A DNA stretch of 64,000 nucleotides from Oscillibacter sp. (GCA_020025475.1 JAHHSA010000001.1:28669-92668); one strand, 5' to 3'. Shown: positions 1 to 9,392, counted from the stretch's first letter. Made by a program: numbers and translations. Notes: a model not told the origin generated them from the letters alone.

Positions 1-1
1 G

Positions 2-559
2 GCCAGAGAGGTACTGGACACCACTCGGGATCCTCAGCTCAGCGACATTGTTCTGGATCGCTGGTATTATCGGGATATGGCAGCTGTGGCACAAGCCACC
101 GGCAGCGCTTTTCTGGTAGGTTATGTGAAGGTCCAGATCGATGCGGCCAATCTGCGTACGCTGGTCCGGACACTGCGGATGGGAAAAAACGAAGCATTTC
201 TCTCCAGTGTCCTGGTGGAGGGCGGAGAGGTGGACACCGCCGGCCTCTTGAGAGTCAGTGCAGATCACGGCAGCGGACTTGTAGAGCTCTATGCGTCTAC
301 AAGCCTTGAAAATGCAGCTGCGGCAGGCGCAGAAGCTTTACAGGGTGGTCCCCTGGTTGCCTTTGAGAAGCTCTGTGACGATGCTGTTTCGGAGTACCTC
401 AGTGGAGCACAGTTTGTACCTTTTGGTGAGGCGCCGTTGGTGGGCTACCTGGCTGCCAGGGAGACGGAGTATACAAACCTCCGCATTCTGCTGACCGGAC
501 GGGCTACCGGGATATCTCCCGAGGTGATCCGCGCTCGGCTTCGTGCAAGCTATGTGTAA
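2..559 (+). CDS. ntpC: V-type ATP synthase subunit C, 5' end outside window
   Basis: The reading frame is open from base 2, so the gene starts before the window and only the C-terminal 185 residues are seen. The tail has the subunit C signature: a segment around PFGEAPLVGYLAARETEYTNL followed by R-I-L-L-T-G and a final RLRASYV. Subunit C is the central-stalk connector between the rotor ring of the membrane sector and the V1 head. It is followed at once by subunits F, A, B and D, the usual order of the bacterial V-ATPase operon. The identity is strong because of both the C-terminal motif and the neighbours. Confidence 0.93.
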   Translation, partial: AREVLDTTRDPQLSDIVLDRWYYRDMAAVAQATGSAFLVGYVKVQIDAANLRTLVRTLRMGKNEAFLSSVLVEGGEVDTAGLLRVSADHGSGLVELYASTSLENAAAAGAEALQGGPLVAFEKLCDDAVSEYLSGAQFVPFGEAPLVGYLAARETEYTNLRILLTGRATGISPEVIRARLRASYV

Positions 560-576
560 AAGGCGGTGTGAATACA

Positions 577-894
577 ATGGCAAAAACGTATCAGATCGCC
601 GTTATCGGCGACTGGGAGTCCGTAATGGGCTTTCGAGCCTTGGGCCTGGACACCTATCCTGTGACCACTGTGGAAGAGGCAAAGGAGAAGGTCCGTGAGC
701 TGGCTAAGACCGACTGTGCCGTCATCTATTTGACAGAGCAGCTGGCAAAGGATATGGAGGATGTGATCAACCATTATAAAGATGAGCTCTGCCCTGCCAT
801 CATTCTGATTCCCGGCAGGGAGGGTTCTCTCGGCATAGGCAGAAATAACATCCAGCGCTCCATTGAGCGCGCGGTGGGCGCAGACATTTTGTAA
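577..894 (+). CDS. ntpG: V-type ATP synthase subunit F
   Basis: A protein of about 105 residues, the family size. It opens with a small Rossmann-like strand (YQIAVIGDWESVMGFRALG) typical of subunit F, which sits on the central rotor stalk and regulates coupling. A GTG at 568 is also in frame, but AGGCGG at 561-566 lies only one base before it. The ATG at 577 has a ten-base spacing and is preferred. The C-terminal text IPGREGSLGIGRNNIQRSIERAVGADIL fits the family. It lies 17 bases after subunit C and 47 bases before subunit A. Confidence 0.92.
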   Translation: MAKTYQIAVIGDWESVMGFRALGLDTYPVTTVEEAKEKVRELAKTDCAVIYLTEQLAKDMEDVINHYKDELCPAIILIPGREGSLGIGRNNIQRSIERAVGADIL

Positions 895-941
895 GTGCCC
901 GTTCCTTCTGGCGAATTTATCCTGAAAGAAGGTCATTCAAT

Positions 942-2714
942 TTGAGCGGTAAAGTTGTGAAAGTTTCCGGCCCGCTGGTTGTGGCCACCGGCCTTTCGGA
1001 CGCCAATATGTCCGACGTGGTCCGAGTGGGTCCCCAGCGGCTGATCGGTGAGATCCTGACGATGAAAGGCGATGCTGCCTCCATCCAGGTTTACGAGGAG
1101 ACCTCCGGTCTCGGCCCCGGCGCTGAGGTGGTGACCACCGGCGCTCCTATGAGCGTGGAACTGGGCCCCGGCATGATCGAGGGAATCTACGATGGCATTC
1201 AGCGCCCACTGGAGAAGATTGTGGAAAAGGTTGGCCCCTGCATTACCCGTGGTGTGGAGGTTCCTGCGCTGGACCATGAGAAGAAATGGGAGTTTACCCC
1301 TGTTGCCAAGGTCGGTGATCAGGTGGTAGGGGGCGACATTCTGGGTACCGTCCCTGAGACTGCCGTGGTGCTCCACAAGATTATGGTGCCTCCCAAGATG
1401 AAAGGTACCATCACCAAGATCGTGGAAAAAGGTGAGTACACTGTGCTGGAGCCCATTGTCACTCTGACCACGGAGGACGGCAAGACAGTGGAACTGCCCA
1501 TGATGCAGAAGTGGCCCGTGCGTGTGGGCCGCCCCTACGAGCACAAATATCCCCCCAAGCGACCTCTGTGCTCTGGCCAGCGTGTCATCGATACCATGTT
1601 CCCCATCGCCAAGGGCGGCACCGCAGCAGTTCCCGGCCCCTTCGGCTCCGGTAAAACTGTTGTGCAGCACCAGCTGGCAAAGTGGTCTGACGTGGATATC
1701 GTGGTCTACATTGGCTGCGGCGAGCGCGGCAACGAGATGACCGATGTTCTGCGTGAGTTTCCTGAATTGAAGGACCCCCGTACTGGCGAGTCTCTGATGA
1801 AGAGAACCGTTCTGATCGCCAATACCTCTGATATGCCTGTGGCAGCCCGTGAGGCCTCTGTCTACACCGGTATCACCATCGCTGAGTATTTCCGCGATAT
1901 GGGCTATGACGTAGCTGTCATCGCAGACTCCACCTCCCGTTGGGCTGAGGCTCTCCGTGAGATGTCCGGCCGACTGGAAGAAATGCCCGGTGAAGAGGGC
2001 TATCCCGCTTACCTTGCCTCTCGTTTGGCACAGTTCTACGAGCGTGCCGGCAGCGTGGAGTGCATAGGCAGCGACGAGCGTCGGGGCAGCCTGACGGCTG
2101 TTGGCGCTGTGTCTCCTCCCGGCGGCGACCTTTCCGAGCCTGTCTCTCAGGCCACCATGCGTATTGTCAAGGTGTTCTGGGCGCTGGACTCCTCTCTGGC
2201 TTACAAACGCCATTTCCCGGCCATTAACTGGTTGAATTCTTACTCGCTGTACCTGGACTCCCTGAAGCCCTGGTTTGATGAGAATCTGGGTGAGGACTTC
2301 ATGAAGGACCGCAGCCGTGCCATGAGCCTGCTGCAGAATGAAGCCAGCCTGAACGAGATCGTCCAACTGGTTGGTAAGGACGCACTGTCTGCCGGCGACC
2401 AGCTGACGCTGGAAGTGGCGCGTATGATCCGGGAGGACTTCCTGCAGCAGAACGCATTTACCGATATTGATGGCTATTCCAGCTATGACAGGCAGATGAA
2501 ACTGCTGGGGATGATCCTGCACTATGAGAGCCTGTGCCGTGACGCCATTGCCAAGGGAGCTGTGGCTACCAAGCTCTTTGAGATTCCCGCCCGTGAGAAG
2601 ATCGGCCGCGCCAAGAGCGTGCCCGCTGATATCTATGCGGAGGAATATGCCAAGATCGACGCCGACATGGTGGAGGAGATCGACGCGGTCATTGCCCAGG
2701 GAGGTGAGTTCTGA
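942..2714 (+). CDS. ntpA: V-type ATP synthase catalytic subunit A
   Basis: 590 residues, full length for the catalytic subunit of the V1 head, which hydrolyses or makes ATP at the A-B interfaces. The Walker A motif GPFGSGKT is near residues 232-239, and the A-type signature PPGGDLSEPVSQ is near 390. The long non-homologous region typical of A subunits is present before the P-loop. The start is a TTG at 942, preceded by GAAAGAAGG at about nine bases. No ATG in the region gives the conserved N-terminus SGKVVKVSGPLV. The stop overlaps the start of subunit B by one base (TGATG). Confidence 0.97.
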   Translation: MSGKVVKVSGPLVVATGLSDANMSDVVRVGPQRLIGEILTMKGDAASIQVYEETSGLGPGAEVVTTGAPMSVELGPGMIEGIYDGIQRPLEKIVEKVGPCITRGVEVPALDHEKKWEFTPVAKVGDQVVGGDILGTVPETAVVLHKIMVPPKMKGTITKIVEKGEYTVLEPIVTLTTEDGKTVELPMMQKWPVRVGRPYEHKYPPKRPLCSGQRVIDTMFPIAKGGTAAVPGPFGSGKTVVQHQLAKWSDVDIVVYIGCGERGNEMTDVLREFPELKDPRTGESLMKRTVLIANTSDMPVAAREASVYTGITIAEYFRDMGYDVAVIADSTSRWAEALREMSGRLEEMPGEEGYPAYLASRLAQFYERAGSVECIGSDERRGSLTAVGAVSPPGGDLSEPVSQATMRIVKVFWALDSSLAYKRHFPAINWLNSYSLYLDSLKPWFDENLGEDFMKDRSRAMSLLQNEASLNEIVQLVGKDALSAGDQLTLEVARMIREDFLQQNAFTDIDGYSSYDRQMKLLGMILHYESLCRDAIAKGAVATKLFEIPAREKIGRAKSVPADIYAEEYAKIDADMVEEIDAVIAQGGEF

Positions 2715-4099
2715 TGATCCGTGAATATAAAACCGTAGAAGAGATCGTCAGCCCGCTGATGATGGTTCGCATGGTCGAAAACGTAACCTATGACGAACTG
2801 GTGGAAGTGGAGCTCCACGATGGTACGATCCGCCGCGGCAAGGTGCTGGAGGTCAACGGCGACACCGCAGTTGTTCAGCTGTTCGAGTCCGCTGCCGGCA
2901 TCAACCTGGCAGACGCCAAGGTGCGCTTTCTAGGGCACCCGCTGCAGCTGGGTGTGTCCGGCGATATGTTGGGCCGTGTGTTCAATGGCATGGGACAGCC
3001 CATCGACGGCGGTCCTGACATTCTGCCAGAGGAATACCGTGACATCAACGGTCTTCCCATGAACCCTGCCGCCCGAGACTACCCAAACGAATTTATTCAG
3101 ACGGGTGTCTCTACCATTGACGGCCTGAACACCCTGGTCCGCGGACAGAAGCTGCCCATTTTCTCCGGCTCCGGTCTGCCGCACGCCAATCTGGCTGCTC
3201 AGATCGCCCGTCAGGCCAAGGTGCTGGGCGATGACGCTTCCAACTTCGCCGTTGTGTTCGCTGCTATCGGCATCACCTTCGAGGAGTCTGAATTCTTCGT
3301 CAACGAGTTCCGCCGAACCGGTGCCATTGACCGTACTGTGCTGTTTTCCAACCTGGCCAATGACCCGGCTGTCGAGCGTATTTCCACGCCTCGTATGGCA
3401 CTGACTGCCGCCGAGTATCTGGCTTTTGAGAAAGGAATGCATGTTCTGGTCATCATGACCGATATCACCAACTATGCCGAGGCCCTCCGTGAGGTCTCTG
3501 CGGCTAAGAAGGAAGTTCCCGGCCGCCGCGGCTTCCCCGGTTACCTGTACACCGACTTGGCTACGCTGTATGAGCGGGCAGGCCGACGCCTGGGCAATCC
3601 AGGTTCCATCACGCTGATCCCCATTCTCACCATGCCTGAGGATGATAAGACCCACCCCATCCCGGACCTGACCGGCTATATTACTGAGGGGCAGATCATC
3701 CTCTCCCGCGCTCTGTACCGCCAGGGCATCCATCCGCCTGTGGACGTGCTGCCCTCTCTGTCCCGCCTGAAAGATAAAGGCATCGGTGAGGGAAAGACCC
3801 GTGAGGATCACGCCGACACCATGAACCAACTCTTTGCCGCTTACTCCACCGGTAAGGACAACAAGGAGCTGATGAGCATTCTGGGTGAAGCGGCTTTAAC
3901 ACCAACTGATCTGCTGTACGCCAAATTCGCAGATGAATTTGAAAAGCGTTACGTCAATCAGGGCTATGAGGAAAACCGCTCCATTGAGGAAACGCTGGAT
4001 CTTGGCTGGGAGCTGCTGAGTATCCTGCCCAAGAGTGAGCTGAAACGTATCAAACCGGAGTATATTGAGAAATATTGGCCGAAGAAGGACCACGAGTAA
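2714..4099 (+). CDS. ntpB: V-type ATP synthase subunit B
   Basis: 461 residues, full length. Subunit B is the non-catalytic nucleotide-site partner of A. It has no classical P-loop, as expected: the position reads FSGSGLPHANLAAQIARQA. Other family blocks are EFRRTGAIDRTVLFSNLANDPAVERI and PILTMPEDDKTHPIPDLTGYITEGQI. Translation is probably coupled to subunit A through the TGATG overlap. Codons rich in CGT, GCT and CTG endings point to high expression, shared with subunit A. Confidence 0.97.
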   Translation: MIREYKTVEEIVSPLMMVRMVENVTYDELVEVELHDGTIRRGKVLEVNGDTAVVQLFESAAGINLADAKVRFLGHPLQLGVSGDMLGRVFNGMGQPIDGGPDILPEEYRDINGLPMNPAARDYPNEFIQTGVSTIDGLNTLVRGQKLPIFSGSGLPHANLAAQIARQAKVLGDDASNFAVVFAAIGITFEESEFFVNEFRRTGAIDRTVLFSNLANDPAVERISTPRMALTAAEYLAFEKGMHVLVIMTDITNYAEALREVSAAKKEVPGRRGFPGYLYTDLATLYERAGRRLGNPGSITLIPILTMPEDDKTHPIPDLTGYITEGQIILSRALYRQGIHPPVDVLPSLSRLKDKGIGEGKTREDHADTMNQLFAAYSTGKDNKELMSILGEAALTPTDLLYAKFADEFEKRYVNQGYEENRSIEETLDLGWELLSILPKSELKRIKPEYIEKYWPKKDHE

Positions 4100-4112
4100 G
4101 GAGGGGTGACCC

Positions 4113-4811
4113 ATGGCGAATATTACGGTGAACCCCACTCGCATGGAGTTGACCCGCCTGAAGGGAAAGCTTCGCACGGCTCAAAGAGGCCATAAGCTGC
4201 TCAAGGATAAGCGTGATGAGCTGATGAAGCAGTTTTTGGATACGGTTCGCGAGGTTCGTGCCCTCCGTGCCGAGGTGGAAGAGGAGCTCATGACGGTTCA
4301 TGCGTCCTTCACGGTGGCCTCAGCCCTCATGAGCTCGGAGGCCATGGAACAGGCACTTTTGTATCCCAAGCAAAGCGTGGAGCTGACCCAGACCAGCAGG
4401 AATATTATGTCTGTCAACGTGCCGGAGTACCACTTTCAGACCAAGACCCGTTCGGACGCAGATATCTATCCCTATGGCTTTGCATCCACGTCCGGCGAGT
4501 TGGATACGGCGGTGGATGCTTTGGGCAAGGTGTTCCAGAAGATGCTGAAGCTGGCTGAGATCGAAAAGTCTGCCCAGCTGATGGCGGAGGAGATTGAAAA
4601 GACCCGTCGCCGGGTCAACGCTCTGGAATATGTGATGATCCCTGATACCCAGGAGGCCATCCGGTATATCACCATGAAGCTGGATGAGAATGACCGTGCA
4701 ACCACCACACGATTGATGAAGGTGAAGGACATGCTGCTCCGTGAAGCTCTGGAGGAGCAGCGTCATCGTGACGCTGCTGCCATGGAGCAATATCAGGGGC
4801 AGACAAGTTAA
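4113..4811 (+). CDS. ntpD: V-type ATP synthase subunit D
   Basis: 232 residues with the family opening ANITVNPTRMELTRLKGKLRTAQRGHKLLKDKRDEL, a long coiled-coil helix. A second helical half around EEIEKTRRRVNALEYVMIPDTQEAIRYI completes the central rotor shaft. An AAGGAGGGG Shine-Dalgarno sequence starts 14 bases before the ATG. It is the last gene of the operon: a strong hairpin follows within ten bases. Confidence 0.96.
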   Translation: MANITVNPTRMELTRLKGKLRTAQRGHKLLKDKRDELMKQFLDTVREVRALRAEVEEELMTVHASFTVASALMSSEAMEQALLYPKQSVELTQTSRNIMSVNVPEYHFQTKTRSDADIYPYGFASTSGELDTAVDALGKVFQKMLKLAEIEKSAQLMAEEIEKTRRRVNALEYVMIPDTQEAIRYITMKLDENDRATTTRLMKVKDMLLREALEEQRHRDAAAMEQYQGQTS

Positions 4812-4818
4812 TTTTAGT

Positions 4819-4853
4819 CAAAGCGGTACAGTAAATATTACTGTGCCGCTTTG
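4819..4853 (+). terminator. Hairpin after the V-ATPase operon
   Basis: A 16-base-pair stem (left arm 4819-4834, right arm 4838-4853, one T-G pair) with a very short loop begins eight bases after the subunit D stop. The downstream tract is only weakly T-rich (GTTTATTT at 4858-4865), so termination may be partial and some transcription may continue into the flavoprotein gene. Confidence 0.65.
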
Positions 4854-4883
4854 GCACGTTTATTTACAAAGGAGAAACGAGTT

Positions 4884-6089
4884 ATGTATTGTGTGCAGAA
4901 CGTCACAAAGGATATTCTGTGGCTGGGAAGCTCGGACCGCAGATTGGAGCTTTTTGAAAATGTGTACCCCATTCCCAGAGGCGTCTCCTACAACGCCTAT
5001 CTTGTGAAGGATCAGAAGACCATTCTGCTGGATACTGTGGACCACGCAGCAGGGGATCGGTTCTTTGAGAACCTGTCCCATGGGCTGGGGGACCGGGACC
5101 TGGACTATGTGGTGGTAAACCACATGGAACCGGACCACTGCGGTACACTGTTGGAGACCATCAATCGCTATCCAGGTGTCACCGTGGTCGGCAACGCCAA
5201 GACCATCACCATGATAGGCCAGTTCTTTGATGTGGACCTCACCGGCCGTTCACTGATTGTGAAGGAGGGGGATACCCTCTGCACCGGTAAGCACACATTC
5301 ACTTTTGTGATGGCTCCCATGGTGCACTGGCCCGAGGCTATGTGTACCTATGACTCTACGGATCGCGTGCTCTTTTCCGCCGATGCCTTTGGCACTTTTG
5401 GCGCTCTGAGCGGCAACATCTTCGCCGATCAGGTAAATTTTGAGTGTGAGTGGCTGGACGATGCCCGCCGCTACTATACCAATATTGTGGGAAAGTACGG
5501 ACCTCAGGTCCAGAATTTGCTGAAAAAGGCTGCTGGTTTGGAGATCCAATATCTCTGCCCCCTCCATGGTCCCATCTGGCGGGAGAATGCAGGGTGGTTC
5601 GTTGAGAAATACCAGCGATGGAGTACATATACCCCGGAGAATCAGTCGGTCATGATTGCCTGCGGCTCTGTCTACGGTCATACGGAAAATGCTGCTGAGA
5701 TTCTGGCAGCACGTCTGGCAGAGAAGGGTGTACGGGATATTGCCTTGTATGATGTGTCACGGACCGATGTCTCTGTACTTGTCAGTGAGGCTTTCCGATG
5801 CAGCCATCTGGTATTTGCTTCAACAACCTACAACAACGCCATCTTTACGCCAATGGAAAACCTGCTCAATGATCTGAAAGCGCACAATCTGCAAAACCGC
5901 ACAGTGGCGCTGATTGAAAATGGCACCTGGGCACCCACTGCCGGCAAGTTGATGGCGGCAGTTATCTCTGAAATGAAGAATATGAAGCTGTTGGAGTCTG
6001 CCGTGACTCTGAAGTCCTCTGTGAAGGAGCCCCAGCGAGAGGCCCTCATTGATCTGGCGGATCAGATTGCAAATGATTTGCTGGCCTGA
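4884..6089 (+). CDS. fprA: FprA-type flavodiiron protein
   Basis: About 401 residues, the size of a type A flavoprotein. The N-terminal metallo-beta-lactamase-like domain has the diiron ligand motif H-x-E-x-D-H in NHMEPDHCG at about residues 79-87. A flavodoxin domain starts near residue 255 with the FMN loop CGSVYGHTENAAE. Such enzymes reduce oxygen or nitric oxide to harmless products in anaerobes, using electrons from rubredoxin or F420-like carriers. The start is ATG 4884 with AAAGGAG at 4868-4874. A TTG further upstream lies inside the preceding hairpin. Oxygen versus NO as substrate cannot be decided from sequence. Confidence 0.93.
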   Translation: MYCVQNVTKDILWLGSSDRRLELFENVYPIPRGVSYNAYLVKDQKTILLDTVDHAAGDRFFENLSHGLGDRDLDYVVVNHMEPDHCGTLLETINRYPGVTVVGNAKTITMIGQFFDVDLTGRSLIVKEGDTLCTGKHTFTFVMAPMVHWPEAMCTYDSTDRVLFSADAFGTFGALSGNIFADQVNFECEWLDDARRYYTNIVGKYGPQVQNLLKKAAGLEIQYLCPLHGPIWRENAGWFVEKYQRWSTYTPENQSVMIACGSVYGHTENAAEILAARLAEKGVRDIALYDVSRTDVSVLVSEAFRCSHLVFASTTYNNAIFTPMENLLNDLKAHNLQNRTVALIENGTWAPTAGKLMAAVISEMKNMKLLESAVTLKSSVKEPQREALIDLADQIANDLLA

Positions 6090-6105
6090 TTTCCCTGGAA
6101 ATGAG

Positions 6106-6149
6106 AGTGCCCCGGACAGAATGCCCATTCTGTCCGGGGCACTTTTTTG
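6106..6149 (+). terminator. Strong intrinsic terminator after fprA
   Basis: A perfect 18-base-pair GC-rich stem (6106-6123 with 6126-6143) with a two-base loop is followed by TTTTTT. It lies 16 bases after the flavoprotein stop and faces the minus-strand asnA terminator. Confidence 0.93.
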
Positions 6150-6150
6150 C

Positions 6151-6192
6151 AAAAATACAGCTCCGAGGCGCTTAAGAGCGCTTCGGAGCTGT
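6151..6192 (-). terminator. Intrinsic terminator after asnA (minus strand)
   Basis: A stem with arms at 6157-6166 and 6183-6192, extended by an inner GCGC pairing, is followed on the minus strand by ATTTTT (A-run at 6151-6155 on the plus strand). It ends the gltX-spoIIM-asnA transcript. With the neighbouring plus-strand hairpin it forms a compact pair separating convergent units. Confidence 0.88.
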
Positions 6193-6206
6193 AAGAATTC
6201 TTTGGT

Positions 6207-7214
6207 TTATAGCAGTGTGATACCAGCAGCTTCACAGGCTTCCATAGTGGCCTTGTCCCACAGACTGGCCTGGACTTCGCCAATGTGGCAGGTGCCCAGC
6301 AGCAGCATGCACAGACGGGACATACCGATGCCGCCGCCAATGGCTTCAGGCAGTTGACCGGCCAGGAGCATCTGATGGAAGGGGAACTTCCGGCGCTCGT
6401 TGCAGCCACGCTCAGTGAGCTGGCGGTCCAGAGCGGCAGCGTTGACACGAATGCCCATGGAGGAGAGTTCAAAGCGGCTTTCCAGAACGGGGTTCCACAT
6501 CAGCAGGTCACCATTGAGACTCCAGTCGTCATAGTCAGGGGCACGGCCGTCGTGGGGCTTGCCGGATTTCAGCTTGCCGCCAATCTGCATCAGAAACACC
6601 GTGCGATACTCCCGGCAAATTTCAGTTTCCCGCTCGTTGGGCGTGAGCTCGGGGTAGCGGTCCTCCAGCTCCTGGGTGGTGATGAAGGTCACCTTCCGCT
6701 CAGGCTTGAAGGTCAGGGTGGGGAAGGAGTTGCGCAGGGCAGTAGCTGTATCACAGATGCAGCCCACAATATCTTTTACGGTTTCCTTGAGGTAGTCCAC
6801 ATTGCGATCTGCGTCGGTAATGTGCTTCTCCCAGTCCCACTGGTCTACGTAGATGGAGTGAATGTTGTCTACTTCCTCGTCCCGGCGAATGGCATTCATA
6901 TCCGTGTACAGGCCGGTGCCTGGCTTGAACTCATAGCGCTTGAGAGCCAGTCGCTTCCACTTGGCCAGAGAGTGGACCACTACGCCGTCAGTCCCCACGT
7001 CGGGGATATCGAAGGACACGGCGCGTTCTACGCCGTTAAGATCGTCGTTGAGACCAGTGCTGCCATCCACAAACAGGGGTGCAGAGACGCGGTGCAGATT
7101 CAGGCGAACAGTGAGGTTGTGCTGGAAATCCGCATGAATCAGCTCGATGGCTCTCTGGAGCTCGTTGTTGGTCAGCGGCATTTTGTAACCGGTGGGAATG
7201 TAAATTTTGCTCAT
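6207..7214 (-). CDS. asnA: Aspartate-ammonia ligase (asparagine synthetase A)
   Basis: 335 residues, close to the 330 of the E. coli enzyme. It makes asparagine from aspartate, ammonia and ATP, and is related to class II aminoacyl-tRNA synthetases. Family blocks seen: LHRVSAPLFVDGSTGLNDDLNGVERAVSFD, LAKWKRLALKRY, SIYVDQWDWEK and the class II-like GGGIGMSRLCMLLL near the C-terminus. It is the last gene of a minus-strand operon after gltX and spoIIM, 32 bases after spoIIM, with AAAGGA upstream. Next to glutamyl-tRNA synthetase it fits an amino-acid and charging theme, while spoIIM is a foreign insert in that theme. Confidence 0.96.
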   Translation of the reverse strand: MSKIYIPTGYKMPLTNNELQRAIELIHADFQHNLTVRLNLHRVSAPLFVDGSTGLNDDLNGVERAVSFDIPDVGTDGVVVHSLAKWKRLALKRYEFKPGTGLYTDMNAIRRDEEVDNIHSIYVDQWDWEKHITDADRNVDYLKETVKDIVGCICDTATALRNSFPTLTFKPERKVTFITTQELEDRYPELTPNERETEICREYRTVFLMQIGGKLKSGKPHDGRAPDYDDWSLNGDLLMWNPVLESRFELSSMGIRVNAAALDRQLTERGCNERRKFPFHQMLLAGQLPEAIGGGIGMSRLCMLLLGTCHIGEVQASLWDKATMEACEAAGITLL

Positions 7215-7246
7215 TGGATCGATCAGTCCTTTATGATTAGATTTCT

Positions 7247-7864
7247 TTATTGAAAGAGAAGCAGCAGGGCCGGAGTGACCCAGGCTTCTATCAATGCGGC
7301 GATGAACAGCAGCGGAACCAGCACCAGGAAGAGAAAGCGGCTGATGAGCGCGATGCAGTTGAGTGTGGAAAGAGCACTCTGGTCTTTTTTGCAGCGGCGA
7401 GAGACCTGTCCGCAGACAAAGAGGCTCATGGCAAATGCCAGCACCAGGGCGGGCAGCTCAAAGATCCCGTGGGGCAGGATTCCCGTCAGGAACATGAGCA
7501 GCTCTCCGCGGGCCACAGAATTGGCCGCGAGTACCCCGATCAGTGCGGTGTTCAGTCCCAGGGGGATGGCGGTAAGCCGGATATAGGGAAGAAGTCCGTA
7601 GAGCATGATGAGAGCGCAAGCCTGTACGTTGTTAACAAACAGGGCAAGAAAGGAAATATGCCCCGATGCCGTGGTCAGCTCTTTTCCCGTCATCAGGGTG
7701 ATAATCTGGCTGACGGCTCGCTCCCGCAGTTGTGGGAACAAGAGATGTACGACCAGGGCAATCACAACTAAAATCAGAAAAGACCAGGTACAGCGGCGGA
7801 CTTCAGCGTCCAGTCCGCTGTCCCATACGGCCTTCCACTCTTTGTAAGCAGAGGATTCTTTCAT
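7247..7864 (-). CDS. spoIIM: Stage II sporulation protein M
   Basis: 205 residues with a short cytoplasmic N-terminus and about five membrane helices. The conserved block LTGILPHGIFELPALVLAFA is the hallmark of the SpoIIM family. In Bacillus, SpoIIM with SpoIID and SpoIIP drives septal peptidoglycan hydrolysis and engulfment. Its ATG overlaps the gltX stop by four bases (ATGA), so it should be co-translated with a housekeeping gene. No separate sporulation promoter was evident, though one could lie within gltX. Paralogues of this family with other roles exist, so the engulfment role is likely but not proven. Confidence 0.85.
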   Translation of the reverse strand: MKESSAYKEWKAVWDSGLDAEVRRCTWSFLILVVIALVVHLLFPQLRERAVSQIITLMTGKELTTASGHISFLALFVNNVQACALIMLYGLLPYIRLTAIPLGLNTALIGVLAANSVARGELLMFLTGILPHGIFELPALVLAFAMSLFVCGQVSRRCKKDQSALSTLNCIALISRFLFLVLVPLLFIAALIEAWVTPALLLLFQ

Positions 7865-9351
7865 GCGCGGAGCTTATCCATGCCCAGCCGCAGGCGGCGC
7901 AGAGTCTCTTTCTTTCCAAGAATGTGGCACAGCTCCACGGCACCGCCGGGAGTGACCAGCTTGCCGGCAACGGCAATACGGACAGGCCACATCAGGGTGG
8001 CGTTCTTAACCTCCAGGGAGGCGGCCAGGTCAATCAGGGTGTCATGCACGGCATCTGCGGTCCAGTCTGTGATGGCCTCCAGTGCGGGAACTGCCTTCTC
8101 CAGCATCGAGAGAGAGATCTCGGCATTGGTCTTGGACTTTTTGTTGGTGAAGAAGTCCACATCATAGTCGGGCAGTTCATCAAAAAAGTCTACCTTCTCA
8201 GGAATGTCGGTCAGCTTCTCGCAGCGTGCCTGCAGCAGTGCACTGATGGCAGCGGCGTCAATGGCTGGATTCTGAACAGATTGACGGATATAGGGCTCAG
8301 ACACTTTGGCGAATTCCTCGGGGGAGAGAGCACGCAGGTAAGTGGCATTGAAGTAATCCAGCTTGGCAATGTCGAAAATAGCGGGTGACTTGGAGATACC
8401 AGCGATATCGAAGGCCTCCACCAGTTCCTCCAGAGAGAAGATCTCCTTCTCAGCGAGGTCGCCCTTGGGAGCCCAGCCCAGCAGGGCCACATAGTTCAGC
8501 ACGGCGGGCGTCAGATAGCCCTGTGCCAGCAGGTCCTCGTAGGAGGGATCGCCGTGGCGCTTGGACATCTTGTTGTGCTGGTCCCGCATGACGGGGGAGC
8601 AGTGAACGTAAGTGGGGATGTCCCAGCCAAATGCCTCATAGAGGAGGTTGTACTTGGGGGCAGAGGAGAGATACTCACTGCCGCGGACCACGTGGGTGAT
8701 GCCCATCAAATGATCATCTACCACGTTGGCAAAATTGTAGGTAGGCAGGCCGTCCCGCTTCAGCAGGACCTGGTCGTCGAGAGTCTTGTTCTCCACGGTG
8801 ATGTCGCCGTAGGACACATCATGGAAAGTTGTGGTGCCCTCACGGGGAATACGCTGACGGATCACATAGGGCTTGCCGGCAGCCAGATTGGCCTGGATTT
8901 CCTCCTGACTCAGGGCGCGGCAGGGGTCGTCGGCGCGGTTCCAGTCACCGCTGTCTTCTTCGGACTCGGTCTTCTCACAGAAACAATAGTAGGCCGCACC
9001 CTTTTCCACCAGGAGTTCAGCGTACTTGCCATACAGACCGCGGCGCTCAGACTGGATATAGGGGCCTACGGGACCGCCCACATCGGGGCCCTCGTCATGG
9101 GTCAGGCCGCACTCGGCCATGGTGCGGTAGATGACGTCCGTAGCGCCTTCCACAAGACGTCCCTGGTCGGTGTCCTCAATACGAAGAATAAAAGTACCGT
9201 GGTTGTGCCGGGCAATCAGCCAGGTATACAGGGCGGTACGCAGATTGCCAACATGCATATAACCGGTGGGAGAGGGGGCAAAACGGGTACGGACTGACCC
9301 CTTGGGAATCCGAGATTCCATCTCATCGAAAAAACTCATATCAAGCGCCAT
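7861..9351 (-). CDS. gltX: Glutamyl-tRNA synthetase
   Basis: About 496 residues. The class I signature HxGH appears as HVGN in FAPSPTGYMHVGNLRTALY, and the KMSKS loop as KMSKRHGD. It attaches glutamate to tRNA-Glu. The start is ATG 9351, with GGAGG seven bases upstream on the minus strand; an in-frame upstream ATG at 9378 has no ribosome binding site. A separate glutaminyl-tRNA synthetase is encoded at 23200-24903, so this enzyme may be discriminating and not need to mischarge tRNA-Gln. Confidence 0.96.
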   Translation of the reverse strand: MALDMSFFDEMESRIPKGSVRTRFAPSPTGYMHVGNLRTALYTWLIARHNHGTFILRIEDTDQGRLVEGATDVIYRTMAECGLTHDEGPDVGGPVGPYIQSERRGLYGKYAELLVEKGAAYYCFCEKTESEEDSGDWNRADDPCRALSQEEIQANLAAGKPYVIRQRIPREGTTTFHDVSYGDITVENKTLDDQVLLKRDGLPTYNFANVVDDHLMGITHVVRGSEYLSSAPKYNLLYEAFGWDIPTYVHCSPVMRDQHNKMSKRHGDPSYEDLLAQGYLTPAVLNYVALLGWAPKGDLAEKEIFSLEELVEAFDIAGISKSPAIFDIAKLDYFNATYLRALSPEEFAKVSEPYIRQSVQNPAIDAAAISALLQARCEKLTDIPEKVDFFDELPDYDVDFFTNKKSKTNAEISLSMLEKAVPALEAITDWTADAVHDTLIDLAASLEVKNATLMWPVRIAVAGKLVTPGGAVELCHILGKKETLRRLRLGMDKLRA

Positions 9352-9392
9352 GAATAAACCTCCACGTCTAAAATGCAATACATACGAAATAC

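Noticed and set aside
933..2522. Long open frame on the minus strand opposite V-ATPase subunit A
   Set aside because: It is the shadow of a strongly codon-biased gene. Its translation is His/Gly/Leu-rich, with no family features and no ribosome binding site.
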